Shown here: one piece after another, positions 21,809 to 30,085 of the stretch
Layout: the number at the start of each line of letters is the position of its first letter
Position numbering within the stretch: position 1 is the first letter of the stretch
Source: Lewinellaceae bacterium
Lineage (GTDB): Bacteria > Bacteroidota > Bacteroidia > Chitinophagales > Saprospiraceae
Direction of reading: 5' to 3'
NCBI GenBank assembly: GCA_029976695.1
Contig: JARQTN010000015.1
Location: 1-37,298, forward strand
Length of the DNA: 37,298 nucleotides
Notes under the pieces: model-generated
Database searches by the model: none
Told to the model about the DNA's origin: nothing
Seen by the model: the letters and a program-made list of their open reading frames with translations, nothing else
Position numbers and translations under genes: made by a program

Positions 21809-24273
21809 GGGCGTCGGAATGTGAGTTGAGATCTGGTGGAGTCGAGTTCATGGGGTGTACGCACAAATCTTGCCCTGTGGTAATTTCCCTTTACCCAGTC
21901 ATCCACCATGTTGTCATAAAACGGATCACCCGGTGTTCCTGACTGGCCGCCCGGATAGACCACCCATGCCTGAACCGGGTCCGTCAATTCGACGATCATT
22001 CTCCAGGAAGGGCCGTGTGTCTGCGTGGTTGCATTCAGTGCGCTGCCGTGTCCCGACGCACCCGGTACATATCTTGAAAATGCGGGCAAGCGCGTCAGGT
22101 GCCTGATTTGCGTATGCTTGTACGTGCCCCAGGTCTGCATTTGATCTTCCTCTTCCCCTAATCGTGCACTGGTCATCATCCTGAATGACTGGAAGATCAG
22201 TTCCGGGGCATCCTCTGTTGCATCCGTGTCCTGCCTGTCAAAAAAGGGATGTGAAGGATTGTGCAAAGCAAGGTCCGCGGTTCGCCAGCTTTCCGGCCAG
22301 GCCACCGGGATAGAATCCCGGATCCGGAAGAATTCGTCCCAGACCAGCTGGTAGAATTGTTTGTACCACTCCTCAAAAAAGATGGGTACTTCAGAGTCTG
22401 ATTCGTAGGCATAATTCCACGCTGCGAGCTTGTTCAGCACAGCTTTTTCCTCTTTCTGCAAATCGGACCTGAGATTCATTTCGTGGATGAACATGGGAAG
22501 CAATTCCCCCGCCCTCAGGCTCCGGGTGTCCATCTGGAGCTCCATCATGTCTCGCACAACAGCATTATCCATCCCGGAGAGCTGCCTGTTCAGCCACCTC
22601 CCGCGGTAGTCTTCAAAATAGGGCTCTCCCGCGTAGAAATAGGGGTAGGTCGTGTCTGTCGATACCTGGTTTGCTGATGATACGAATCCGCGGGCCGGGT
22701 TCACATCCACCGGGTTGTGTGTTGCCGGGATCCTGCCTGACCATCCATTTGATGACTTGCTCCCATCTTGCACAAACACACCTTGTCCCTCTCTCCTGAG
22801 CGGCATTTGCCCGGAGATCCGGATGGCAATATCACCATCCCTTGAAGCAAATACGAAGTTTTGCAACGGTGAGACAAAGTGATCCGTAGCTTCCATGTAA
22901 TCGTTGAAGTTGCGCGCCTGGTTCAGTTTCAGAAACGTGCTCTGTTCCTCCTTGTACGGTGACTCCATACCCATCCAGTGCATGGCAAGGCCGGCGTATT
23001 TTCCCTCGTCTGATACCGGCCCCCATACCGTGTATTTAATGGTGTCCCTTACGGCTTGTGCCCCCCTGATCTGGTATTCTTCCACCGTCATTTCGACCTC
23101 TTTCTTTTGTCCGTCCATCCAGTATTGTGTTTGCTTGTCGTCTGCCCACTCGATTTGATACCAGTCCATGACGTCATGGCCTGCATTGGTGGAGCCCCAG
23201 GCGATATGCTCATTAAACCCGATGATGATGCCGGGCATTCCCGGAAGGGTTGCGCCATAGCAATTGAATGCGGGTGTGACGATATGGCATTCATACCAGA
23301 TGCTCGGAAGGTTGAGGGACAGGTGCGGGTCATTGCAGAGGATGGAGGCACCTGATTTTGTCCGGCTGCCCGCAAGTGCCCAGTTATTACTGCCGGGCTG
23401 CACATCATTGTATATAGGCTCTTCCGAGGACCCGGTTGCCCCGATGTCGATACGCGTAACACTGTCTGCGGGGACGTCAACAGGATCAAAACCCCACTCG
23501 GTACCAGGTGATATGACGGGGTCAGAATGTGGATTCCTGCCCGGGAAAAGATCCGTAAACAGGTCGTTTCCCAGGAGTTCACGCATGGTTGTATGCTCCA
23601 CATCTTTCTGCTGTGCACTCAGCATTTCCACCATTGATTTCATGAACAAGGCTGTTTTGTAAGTACTCCATGCCTCCGGTTCAAAATCAAGGATCTTGTA
23701 CTCCAGAGGGTATTCCGCTTTTCCAAGGCTGTTGATCCAGGCATTGACACCGTTGCTGTAGGCTTCGATGTATTGAAATTCAGCCGGATCTTCAGACCAC
23801 CTGGCAATCGCTTTTTCCGAAGCCCTGTGGAGGCCCAATTGCCTTTTTGCCCTGTCATAGGATAGTGTGCGTGCGCCGAGGACTTCGCTCAGCCTCCCGG
23901 CCGCAGCCCTGGTCGAAAAGTCCAGTTGGAAAAGGCGGTGCATTGCGGTGATGTAGCCCTGTACAAACAAGGCGTCTGCGAGGTCCTCTGCGAAGATATG
24001 CGGTACCATCCTTTCATCAAACAGGACCTGCACCGGTTTTCCGGAGGGCAGATTGACATTGACGGTTTCGGATGAAGGGAGCCGTCCCATGTTGTGGATA
24101 AATCCCGTCGCAGGAGAAAGCAACCGGCCAAGGGGCGGAATGCTTGATGTGCCGGCTGGTATCCGGATACTCAGGGTGTATAACATGCCGGCAAGAAGGA
24201 GGGTGGATAAAATGAACCTGAACATTGAATATTGCTTGGATATTTCCGGGCGCCCCGGTTTTAAAACGGTCAT
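21805..24273 (-). CDS. Penicillin acylase family (Ntn-hydrolase) protein
   Basis: An 822-residue exported hydrolase. A hydrophobic segment at 18-36 (FRFILSTLLLAGMLYTLSI) acts as signal or anchor; ATG 24225 (residue 17) is a plausible alternative start. An alpha-chain region (about 70-230, with the family F-V-Q-G-Y-I-T-A-M-H-R-L-F-Q-L-D) is followed by the self-cleavage site: Ser295 in Q-P-G-S-N-N-W-A-L-A, which becomes the N-terminal nucleophile of the beta chain. Downstream are G-A-S-I-L-C-N-D-P-H-L and W-G-S-T-N-A-G-H-D-V-M-D-W-Y. Such enzymes cleave amide bonds, for example in beta-lactam side chains, acyl-homoserine lactones or acylated peptides; the substrate here cannot be told. It follows yaaA by 11 nt and overlaps the small membrane protein gene. 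Confidence 0.92.
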   Translation of the reverse strand: MTVLKPGRPEISKQYSMFRFILSTLLLAGMLYTLSIRIPAGTSSIPPLGRLLSPATGFIHNMGRLPSSETVNVNLPSGKPVQVLFDERMVPHIFAEDLADALFVQGYITAMHRLFQLDFSTRAAAGRLSEVLGARTLSYDRAKRQLGLHRASEKAIARWSEDPAEFQYIEAYSNGVNAWINSLGKAEYPLEYKILDFEPEAWSTYKTALFMKSMVEMLSAQQKDVEHTTMRELLGNDLFTDLFPGRNPHSDPVISPGTEWGFDPVDVPADSVTRIDIGATGSSEEPIYNDVQPGSNNWALAGSRTKSGASILCNDPHLSLNLPSIWYECHIVTPAFNCYGATLPGMPGIIIGFNEHIAWGSTNAGHDVMDWYQIEWADDKQTQYWMDGQKKEVEMTVEEYQIRGAQAVRDTIKYTVWGPVSDEGKYAGLAMHWMGMESPYKEEQSTFLKLNQARNFNDYMEATDHFVSPLQNFVFASRDGDIAIRISGQMPLRREGQGVFVQDGSKSSNGWSGRIPATHNPVDVNPARGFVSSANQVSTDTTYPYFYAGEPYFEDYRGRWLNRQLSGMDNAVVRDMMELQMDTRSLRAGELLPMFIHEMNLRSDLQKEEKAVLNKLAAWNYAYESDSEVPIFFEEWYKQFYQLVWDEFFRIRDSIPVAWPESWRTADLALHNPSHPFFDRQDTDATEDAPELIFQSFRMMTSARLGEEEDQMQTWGTYKHTQIRHLTRLPAFSRYVPGASGHGSALNATTQTHGPSWRMIVELTDPVQAWVVYPGGQSGTPGDPFYDNMVDDWVKGNYHRARFVRTPHELDSTRSQLTFRRP

Positions 24274-24284
24274 GAAGATGATGG

Positions 24285-25049
24285 TCAGCCCTTTGTGAAA
24301 ACGAATTCATGGCTACCTGACATCTCCTCGTTGTAAATGTAATCATTGGAATCAAATGCGCGGATATCTTTCGGGTCAACGATCCGGTTTTGAATGATAA
24401 AGCGGGTCATCATGCCGCGTGCCCTTTTGCCACTGAATGAAATGAATTTGTATGTGCCCCCGCGGTTTTCCAGGAACTGGGCAGTATATACAGGTACAGT
24501 CAGTTTTTTTCTGTTTATGGATCTCCAGTATTCATTCGATGTCAGGTTCAGGACGCTCTCTACGTGATTTTCTGCGATGTCCCGGTTGAGCAGGTCCGTG
24601 ATCCGGTTTCCCCAGAACTGGTAAAGGTTCGTGCCACGTGATGTTTTGAGCCGCGATCCCATTTCAAGCCGATAGGGCTGGATCAGGTCCATCGGTTTCA
24701 ATAACCCGTACAGCCCGGAGAGGATGCGGAGGTGGAGATCTGCAAAGGCGAGGTCTGCATCGGTCAGGGAATTTGCCTCCATGCCAGCATAGACATCCCC
24801 GTCGAATGCCAGGATGGCCTGCTTTGCATTCTTTCGTGTAAATGGCGTGCTGAAAGAACGGAATCGATCCGCAGTCTGTTCAGCGAGGCTCTCGCTGATT
24901 TTCATGAATTCCCCCAATTGTGCCGGGGTTTTCTTCCGCATGATCCGGATGAGCATTTCAGCCTGGTCAAGTTGTCGCGGGATGGAGTGGGCGGTTACCT
25001 TGCTGTCTGAAAGATCCATTCCCTTTGAAGGGGACAATAAGACTAACAT
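24285..25049 (-). CDS. yaaA: Peroxide stress protein YaaA (DUF328/UPF0246)
   Basis: A 254-residue cytoplasmic protein starting MLVLLSPSKGMD and carrying the family patterns P-F-T-R-K-N-A-K-Q-A-I-L-A-F-x-G-D-V-Y, L-R-I-L-S-G-L-Y-G-L-L-K-P-x-D-L-I-x-P-Y-R-L-E-M-G, N-L-T-S-N-E-Y, and K-x-A-R-G-M-M-x-R-F. E. coli YaaA binds DNA and lowers intracellular iron under peroxide stress. The length matches the family. The ATG at 25049 is used; an upstream TTG (25076) would start inside the terminator at 25075-25106. It precedes the penicillin-acylase gene by 11 nt. Confidence 0.93.
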   Translation of the reverse strand: MLVLLSPSKGMDLSDSKVTAHSIPRQLDQAEMLIRIMRKKTPAQLGEFMKISESLAEQTADRFRSFSTPFTRKNAKQAILAFDGDVYAGMEANSLTDADLAFADLHLRILSGLYGLLKPMDLIQPYRLEMGSRLKTSRGTNLYQFWGNRITDLLNRDIAENHVESVLNLTSNEYWRSINRKKLTVPVYTAQFLENRGGTYKFISFSGKRARGMMTRFIIQNRIVDPKDIRAFDSNDYIYNEEMSGSHEFVFTKG

Positions 25050-25074
25050 GCAATTCCAATTTAAGGTAAGCAAC

Positions 25075-25106
25075 AAAAAAGCCCCGAAATTGATCGGGGC
25101 CTTTTT
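25075..25106. terminator. Strong bidirectional terminator between the DUF1573 gene and yaaA
   Basis: GCCCCGA and TCGGGGC form a perfect 7-bp GC stem with a 6-nt loop. It is flanked by an A-run on the left and CTTTTT on the right, so there is a T-run after the stem on either strand. It lies 18 nt after the DUF1573 stop (25125), whose transcript it should end, and 25 nt before the yaaA ATG. Confidence 0.88.
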
Positions 25107-25124
25107 CCATCAGTTCGTATTTCC

Positions 25125-25598
25125 TTATTGATTCGGGTTCTTTTGGAAGACGCCGTCCTTTTTCGGAAGTCCTTCAGGTTTTGAAACAGCGTTGATCTTT
25201 CCTTTGATCTGGAGCACGTGTGTACCCGCAGCATCGTTTGCCGTGATCTTTACGGTTTTGTTGATGTTGCCGATCCGCTTCGTGTCATAGCGAATCTTGA
25301 TTTCAGCTGATTCACCCGGCATGATCGGATCTTTTGGCCATTCCGGAACGGTACATCCACAGCTTCCGCGCGCATTGCTGATGATGAGCGGCTCAGTACC
25401 CGTGTTTGTGAATTTGGCCGCACGGAGTGGGTCTGATCCCTGGTCGATCTCACCATAATCCACGACCATGGTTTCAAATGTCATTTGCGGTCCTTCTGCT
25501 GATTTTCCTGCTTCATCCTGCGCCTGGGCATAACCGAGGGAAATCAGTGCAAAGAGAGAGAGAAAGAGTAATTTTTTCATTTTCAATGGAATTTTCAT
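25125..25598 (-). CDS. Exported DUF1573 protein
   Basis: A 157-residue protein with a Sec signal peptide (K-K-L-L-F-L-S-L-F-A-L-I-S-L-G-Y-A-Q-A) and one DUF1573 domain. It contains F-E-x-x-V-V-D-Y-G-E-I-D-Q-G, T-N-T-G-T-E-P-L-I-I, the hallmark S-C-G-C-T-V-P-E-W-P, and I-K-I-R-Y-D-T-K-R-I-G. The fold is an immunoglobulin/MSP-like sandwich found in abundance in Bacteroidota; the molecular role is not established. Start could be 25598 or ATG 25580 (MKKLLFLSLFA). A TATTTTTG -7-like box lies at 25604-25611 on the minus strand, which would favour the internal start. Followed by the terminator at 25075-25106, so it is probably monocistronic. Confidence 0.88.
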   Translation of the reverse strand: MKIPLKMKKLLFLSLFALISLGYAQAQDEAGKSAEGPQMTFETMVVDYGEIDQGSDPLRAAKFTNTGTEPLIISNARGSCGCTVPEWPKDPIMPGESAEIKIRYDTKRIGNINKTVKITANDAAGTHVLQIKGKINAVSKPEGLPKKDGVFQKNPNQ

Positions 25599-25603
25599 TT
25601 GTC

Positions 25604-25611
25604 CAAAAATA
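25604..25611 (-). promoter_or_regulatory. Candidate -7 element of the DUF1573 gene
   Basis: The minus strand reads TATTTTTG (TAnnTTTG). The predicted start of transcription would fall near 25597, almost on the first ATG (25598), so if this box is real, translation probably starts at the ATG at 25580. No matching -33 box was found. Confidence 0.35.
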
Positions 25612-25749
25612 CATGTTTCAAAACAATAATCTCTGATTGAAGTATAAATAGTGCGTTAATGTACTGTTAATCGCCCGGAAATAAATCTGTCGCGGGGATT
25701 CACTGGACCCAACAAAAATTCAGTTATCGTGGTTTCACATGTAACTTCG

Positions 25750-25757
25750 TAATTTTG
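25750..25757 (+). promoter_or_regulatory. Candidate -7 element of the E1 dehydrogenase gene
   Basis: TAATTTTG matches TAnnTTTG and lies 33 nt before the ATG at 25791. No TTTG is present 18-20 bp upstream, so the match is partial. Confidence 0.4.
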
Positions 25758-25790
25758 TATTTTCTCAGGCCATAATTAATATCGACCCTT

Positions 25791-28202
25791 ATGCTCTTAA
25801 AGTCAGAAGCCCTCGAATCGTTCCTTGTTGATGCAAAATCTGATGATGACAAATTCGTCAATGAAGTCCTGTCAGACTTTTGGATCTGTTGCGTCAGCCG
25901 GGAAGCAAGCTTGTTGGGCAGGCGTGAGGTCCTCACTGGTAAAGCGAAGTTCGGGATCCTGGGGGACGGCAAGGAAGTTGCGCAGGTTGCCATGGCAAGG
26001 GCATTCCGAAAGGGGGACTGGAGAGCCGGGTATTATCGGGACCAGACACTCATGTTTGCCCTTGGGCTGTCCACGGTAGAGCAATTTTTTGCACAGCTCT
26101 ATGCGGATGCCGAACATGATCCTTTTTCAGGGGGGAGGCAAATGAACAGCCACTATTCGACACCATCCATCGATGCACAGGGAAATTGGCTCGACCATAT
26201 GGAGATTTTCAATAACTCCACGGATGTATCATCTACAGGTGGGCAAATGGGGCGGAGTGTAGGCCTCGCACTGGCCTCCAAACTCTACAGGATGGTGGAC
26301 GCGGAACTGCAGGAGAGTTTTTCGAGGGGCGGCCAGGAAGTGTGTTTTGTGACCATCGGGGATGCGAGTACATCGGAAGGAGTTTTCTGGGAGGCGGTCA
26401 ATGCTGCGGGTGTGCAGAAGATCCCGCTGGCGGTAAGCGTCTGGGATGACGGTTACGGGATCAGCGTCCCGAAAGAATTGCAAACAACGAAATCGAATAT
26501 TTCCAAATTGCTGGAAGGTTTCCATATCGATGAACATGGCGAGGGCATCTATCTGTATACCGCCAAAGGCTGGGATTATCCGGAATTGTGTGCCATATAC
26601 GAAAGGGGGATCAGGAAGGTCCGCAATAACCATATTCCCGCTGTCTTCCATATCCAGGAAATGACACAGCCCCAGGGGCATTCAACTTCGGGATCCCATG
26701 AGCGGTATAAAACCAAGGAGCGCCTGGACTGGGAAGAAAAGCATGACTGCATCGAGATCATGGCCCGCTGGATGGTGGACAACCAGATTGCATCTGAAGA
26801 AGCCGTCGAGAAAATGCGGAAGAAAGCAAAGCAGTATGTGCGCGAAGCCAAATCGAGGGCATGGCAGATGTACTATGACCCGATCCAGGAGCGGTATGAT
26901 CAGCTGATTGCCGTTTACCAGGGGCTTGAAAAAGAGGTCAAGGCGAGCAAGGGCATTTCCGCCCTGCAGGTAACCTTGAGTAAAACGGTCCAGCCGCTTT
27001 TGAACGAGATTATGGCGAATGCCAGGCAGTTGCGTGTCGAACTCCTCCGGCTGGATCACGACATTCCGGGATCATTGGACAGTTTTATCCGCGAGATCCA
27101 GGAAATTGGGGAGCGCCGCTATAATACACACCTTTATTCTACTTCAGAACAGTCTGCCCTGCGCATCCCGGTTGTCCGGCCCACATTCGCGGAAGCACCC
27201 GCCGTTGTGAACGGATACCAGGTCCTGAATGCATTTTTTGATCATGCATTGCAACAATATCCGAAGCTTGTCGCTTTCGGAGAGGATGTCGGGAAAATCG
27301 GGGATGTCAACCAGGGGTTTGCAGGGTTGCAGAAGAAATACGGCGAACACAGGGTCTTCGATACGGGTATTCGCGAGTGGACGATTATCGGGCAGGCAAT
27401 CGGGCTTGCGATGAGGGGATGGCGGCCCATTGCCGAGATCCAGTACCTCGACTACCTTGTTTACGGTTTGCCGGCCCTGACTGACGATTTAGCAACCCTT
27501 CGGTACAGGAGCAACGGGATGCAAATGGCCCCGGCTATCATTCGTACGCGTGGCCACAGGCTGGAAGGCATCTGGCATGCCGGTTCACCCATGGGCCTGC
27601 TGCTCAGTTCCCTGCGCGGGATGTACATCTGTGTGCCGAGAAACATGGTCCAGGCTGCCGGCATGTACAACACGTTGCTGCAATCAGATGATCCGGCGAT
27701 AGTCGTTGAATGCCTGAACGGATACCGGTTAAAGGAACAGTTACCTGAAAATATCGGTGCTTACACTGTTCCGCTAGGTGCTCCCGAGATCCTCCGCAAG
27801 GGCTCGGATCTCACATTAGTGACGTATGGATCCTGCGTCCGTGTGGCTGAAGAAGCAGTTGAAGTCCTCGAAACACATGGCATCTCTGTGGAGGTGATTG
27901 ACGTCCAGACGCTGATGCCTTTCGACCTCGAACATGTCATTGTCGAGTCGCTGAAGAAAACCAACAGGCTTGTGATTCTTGACGAGGATATTCCAGGAGG
28001 GGCGTCGAGCTTTATCTTTCAGCATGTCATGGAAACGCAGGGCGGGTATTACTACCTGGATTCTGCGCCGGTTTGCATCACGGCTGATGACCATCGTCCG
28101 CCATATGGGTCTGACGGGGACTATTTTTCCAAGCCGAATGCAGAAGATGTGGTCGAGAAGATCCTGCACATCATCCACGAAGCCCGCCCGGCAGACTTCT
28201 AG
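25791..28202 (+). CDS. 2-oxoacid dehydrogenase E1, fused alpha and beta subunits
   Basis: An 803-residue thiamine-diphosphate enzyme in which E1 alpha (about 1-430) and E1 beta (about 470-803) are one chain. The alpha half has Y-Y-R-D-Q-T (81-86) and a TPP motif spanning IGDASTSEGVFWEAVNAAG to VSVWDDGYGISVP (189-227). The beta half has A-F-G-E-D-V-G-K-I-G-D-V-N-Q-G, P-I-A-E-I-Q-Y-L-D-Y, H-A-G-S-P, and T-Y-G-S. It decarboxylates a 2-oxoacid and passes the acyl group to an E2 lipoyl partner. Fused E1 of this kind in Bacteroidota is usually taken as branched-chain 2-oxoacid dehydrogenase, but pyruvate cannot be excluded from sequence alone. E2 and E3 genes are not in the window. Confidence 0.9.
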   Translation: MLLKSEALESFLVDAKSDDDKFVNEVLSDFWICCVSREASLLGRREVLTGKAKFGILGDGKEVAQVAMARAFRKGDWRAGYYRDQTLMFALGLSTVEQFFAQLYADAEHDPFSGGRQMNSHYSTPSIDAQGNWLDHMEIFNNSTDVSSTGGQMGRSVGLALASKLYRMVDAELQESFSRGGQEVCFVTIGDASTSEGVFWEAVNAAGVQKIPLAVSVWDDGYGISVPKELQTTKSNISKLLEGFHIDEHGEGIYLYTAKGWDYPELCAIYERGIRKVRNNHIPAVFHIQEMTQPQGHSTSGSHERYKTKERLDWEEKHDCIEIMARWMVDNQIASEEAVEKMRKKAKQYVREAKSRAWQMYYDPIQERYDQLIAVYQGLEKEVKASKGISALQVTLSKTVQPLLNEIMANARQLRVELLRLDHDIPGSLDSFIREIQEIGERRYNTHLYSTSEQSALRIPVVRPTFAEAPAVVNGYQVLNAFFDHALQQYPKLVAFGEDVGKIGDVNQGFAGLQKKYGEHRVFDTGIREWTIIGQAIGLAMRGWRPIAEIQYLDYLVYGLPALTDDLATLRYRSNGMQMAPAIIRTRGHRLEGIWHAGSPMGLLLSSLRGMYICVPRNMVQAAGMYNTLLQSDDPAIVVECLNGYRLKEQLPENIGAYTVPLGAPEILRKGSDLTLVTYGSCVRVAEEAVEVLETHGISVEVIDVQTLMPFDLEHVIVESLKKTNRLVILDEDIPGGASSFIFQHVMETQGGYYYLDSAPVCITADDHRPPYGSDGDYFSKPNAEDVVEKILHIIHEARPADF

Positions 28203-28308
28203 GTGACCGTTTTTACCATCGTGGAATTCGCATATGATTGTATCTTTACCAGCCGGTATACAGAGCAGGAGAGTCCACCCGGGTCTTCCTGGTGGCGCCG
28301 ATCATTAA

Positions 28309-29106
28309 ATGCATACAGATTTGTCAGAGCGTCTTGTCATTATTCCAACCTATAAAGAACGCCACAATGTTCAGCGCATCATTGAGGCGGTCATGGCATT
28401 GCCGCTCGAATTTGATATCCTAATCGTGGACGATGCATCTCCAGACGGTACTGCTGACGAGGTGAGAAGGCTCCGGCAGGTGTATCCCGGCAGGCTCTTT
28501 CTCGAAGAAAGAGAGGGCAAGCTTGGCCTGGGGACCGCTTATATCCTTGGATTTAAATGGGGGCTGGAACGGAACTACCAGTACATTTTCGAGATGGACG
28601 CAGATTTTTCCCATCCCCCGGGGGCGTTGGTGCCACTTTACCGGGCATGTGCAGAAGATGGGGCAGATGTAGCCATTGGCAGCCGGTATGTCAGCGGGGG
28701 AGCCGTTGAAAACTGGCCGCTAAACCGTAAAGTGCTTTCTTACGGTGCTTCCCTGTATGTGCGCCTGATGACGGGCATGAATGTGAAGGATCCTACTGCT
28801 GGCTTTGTATGCTACCGCAGAAGGGTCCTCGAAGCCCTCCATTTAGACCGGATTGAATTTGTCGGATATGCTTTCCAGATCGAAATGAAATTCAAGGTGA
28901 AACAGCTGGGCTTTCAGATCAAGGAGATTCCCATCACCTTTACCGACCGGACAGTCGGTGAGTCGAAAATGAGCAGTGGGATTATCAAGGAGGCTGTATT
29001 TGGTGTACTCAAACTGAAGTTCGACAGTATCTTTCACCGGCGCAGCCTGAAGAAATCCGGGTACACCGACCGTTCGACCATCTCAACCAAAAGCATCGAA
29101 GACTAA
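28309..29106 (+). CDS. Polyprenyl-phosphate mannosyltransferase-like GT2 (DPM1-like)
   Basis: A 265-residue GT-A glycosyltransferase of family 2. It has V-I-I-P-T-Y-K-E-R-x-N at the start, ILIVDDASPDGTAD around 37-50, the metal-binding DAD in FEMDADFSHPP, G-S-R-Y-V-S-G-G, and D-P-T-A-G-F-V-C-Y-R-R, all typical of polyprenol-monophosphomannose synthases. It has no C-terminal membrane helices, so it is the soluble type. It would transfer a sugar from a nucleotide donor to a polyprenyl phosphate for use in protein or envelope glycosylation; the sugar is inferred, not shown. ATG 28309 is preferred. A near-consensus -7 box (TATCTTTA) lies at 28241-28248. Confidence 0.88.
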   Translation: MHTDLSERLVIIPTYKERHNVQRIIEAVMALPLEFDILIVDDASPDGTADEVRRLRQVYPGRLFLEEREGKLGLGTAYILGFKWGLERNYQYIFEMDADFSHPPGALVPLYRACAEDGADVAIGSRYVSGGAVENWPLNRKVLSYGASLYVRLMTGMNVKDPTAGFVCYRRRVLEALHLDRIEFVGYAFQIEMKFKVKQLGFQIKEIPITFTDRTVGESKMSSGIIKEAVFGVLKLKFDSIFHRRSLKKSGYTDRSTISTKSIED

Positions 29107-29146
29107 TCCCGGAGCGTCCGATTTTCCTGCGATCAGCCCTTTCTTC

Positions 29147-29171
29147 CAAATCGGCATTTGATTTTTTTTTT
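29147..29171 (+). terminator. Weak candidate terminator after the glycosyltransferase gene
   Basis: CAAAT (29147-29151) and ATTTG (29156-29160) form a 5-bp stem with a CGGC loop, followed by A and ten T residues. The T-run is strong but the stem is weak. Confidence 0.4.
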
Positions 29172-29538
29172 GCTGTCATTTCATGTCCAGCAGTGTCCTG
29201 TGAAGAGATCATGGGTCTGCTTTCCCCCCTGTCTGAACATATGCTTGCCCTTAATTCCCATTTTTTCCCACACTTTTCGCTTCAAGATTTATCGAGGTAT
29301 TATTTTATTTTACATATTACAATTATTTTTAATATTATTTTGACCTTAATATTTGTGTTCAATTTGATTAATTAAATAATTGATTTAATGCATTTTGAAT
29401 ATTACAGATCTTATTAATATATTCATATAGCAAATTTTTATAATATTCAAAATACTTTATATGTGTACCTGGTATCACTATTTTGTGAACAAATATTTAT
29501 ATCAAAAGTGATGTAAATGGGTGCATTTGAAAATTTTG
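29172..29538. other. AT-rich non-coding region upstream of mraZ
   Basis: No ORF with a convincing product is present. Counted by hand, 29281-29460 contains about 15% G+C, against roughly half in the surrounding genes. It holds a 13-bp perfect inverted repeat (29392-29404 with 29441-29453) and, at about 29475-29514, an imperfect one (ATCAC...TTTTG against CAAAAGTGAT). No DnaA-box cluster is seen, and no RNA gene was recognised. Confidence 0.6.
29392..29453. repeat. 13-bp perfect inverted repeat in the AT-rich region
   Basis: ATTTTGAATATTA (29392-29404) and TAATATTCAAAAT (29441-29453) are exact reverse complements separated by 36 nt. It lies within the 15% G+C stretch, where short inverted matches arise more easily by chance, but 13 bp is longer than expected. 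Confidence 0.6.
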
Positions 29539-29563
29539 TGGGATTATAGGGGATTATGTGGGA
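29539..29563 (+). promoter_or_regulatory. Probable MraZ operator (three GGGA repeats)
   Basis: TGGGA (29539-29543), GGGGA (29549-29553) and TGGGA (29559-29563) are spaced by exactly 5 nt, giving a 10-bp period on one face of the helix. E. coli MraZ binds direct TGGGN repeats with 5-nt spacers upstream of mraZ, and this copy lies 46 nt before the mraZ ATG, overlapping the expected -33 region of the promoter at 29572-29579. Confidence 0.8.
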
Positions 29564-29571
29564 ATACTTGT

Positions 29572-29579
29572 TACATTTG
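29572..29579 (+). promoter_or_regulatory. -7 element of the dcw (mraZ) promoter
   Basis: TACATTTG matches TAnnTTTG, 29 nt before the mraZ ATG. The position of the -33 box is occupied by the GGGA repeats rather than TTTG, which would suit a promoter repressed by MraZ. Confidence 0.55.
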
Positions 29580-29608
29580 ATCCGTAACCAACTTGTGAAT
29601 TTCTGATC

Positions 29609-30085
29609 ATGCACCACCTGGCCGGAGAATATGAATGCAAACTGGACGACAAGGGTCGTTTGAAGTTGCCGCTCCAGCTCATGCGCCAGCTGAGTCCCAG
29701 GGGTGCAGTCAATCTCACGATTAATCGCGGTTTTGAAAAATGCCTGACGATGTATCCGGATGATGTCTGGGAAAAGGTTGTCGCAGGATTCGATCAGTTG
29801 GTTTATTTCAATGAGAAGGAACGCAGGTTTTTGCGGTACTTCTTTGGCGGGGCAACTCCGGTTTCAACCGATGCAGCTGACCGGGTGAGTTTGCCCAGGC
29901 CACTTCGCGAATGGGCTGATATCACCAAAGAGGTTGTCCTGGTCTCGATGAAAGACAGGGTGGAGGTCTGGGCGAAAGAGATGTACCAGAAGATGCGCGA
30001 TGCGGAGATGGATGACGGAGAGATGTCTGCGCTTGCCCAGGAAGTGTTCTCAAAAAGGCAAAGTGCTGAAGAAGAGTCAGCATGA
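29609..30085 (+). CDS. mraZ: Division/cell wall cluster transcriptional regulator MraZ
   Basis: A 158-residue protein with two AbrB-like SpoVT-fold halves. The first has G-E-Y-E-C-K-L-D-D-K-G-R-L-K-L-P (the D-x-K-G-R DNA-contact motif), the second D-A-A-D-R-V-S-L-P-R-P-L-R-E-W-A, in which the usual Gly before Arg is replaced by Asp. MraZ forms rings and represses its own dcw operon, and it also influences RsmH. The probable operator is at 29539-29563, just upstream. Its stop overlaps the rsmH start by 4 nt (ATGA). The length is normal for the family, with a short acidic tail. Confidence 0.95.
   Translation: MHHLAGEYECKLDDKGRLKLPLQLMRQLSPRGAVNLTINRGFEKCLTMYPDDVWEKVVAGFDQLVYFNEKERRFLRYFFGGATPVSTDAADRVSLPRPLREWADITKEVVLVSMKDRVEVWAKEMYQKMRDAEMDDGEMSALAQEVFSKRQSAEEESA

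Noticed and set aside
25050-25076. N-terminal 9-residue extension of YaaA from a TTG
   Set aside because: Starts within the terminator; the ATG at 25049 gives the conserved MLVLLSPSKGMD start.
29281-29540. Origin of replication
   Set aside because: AT-rich, but no cluster of DnaA boxes and no dnaA, dnaN or gidA neighbour.
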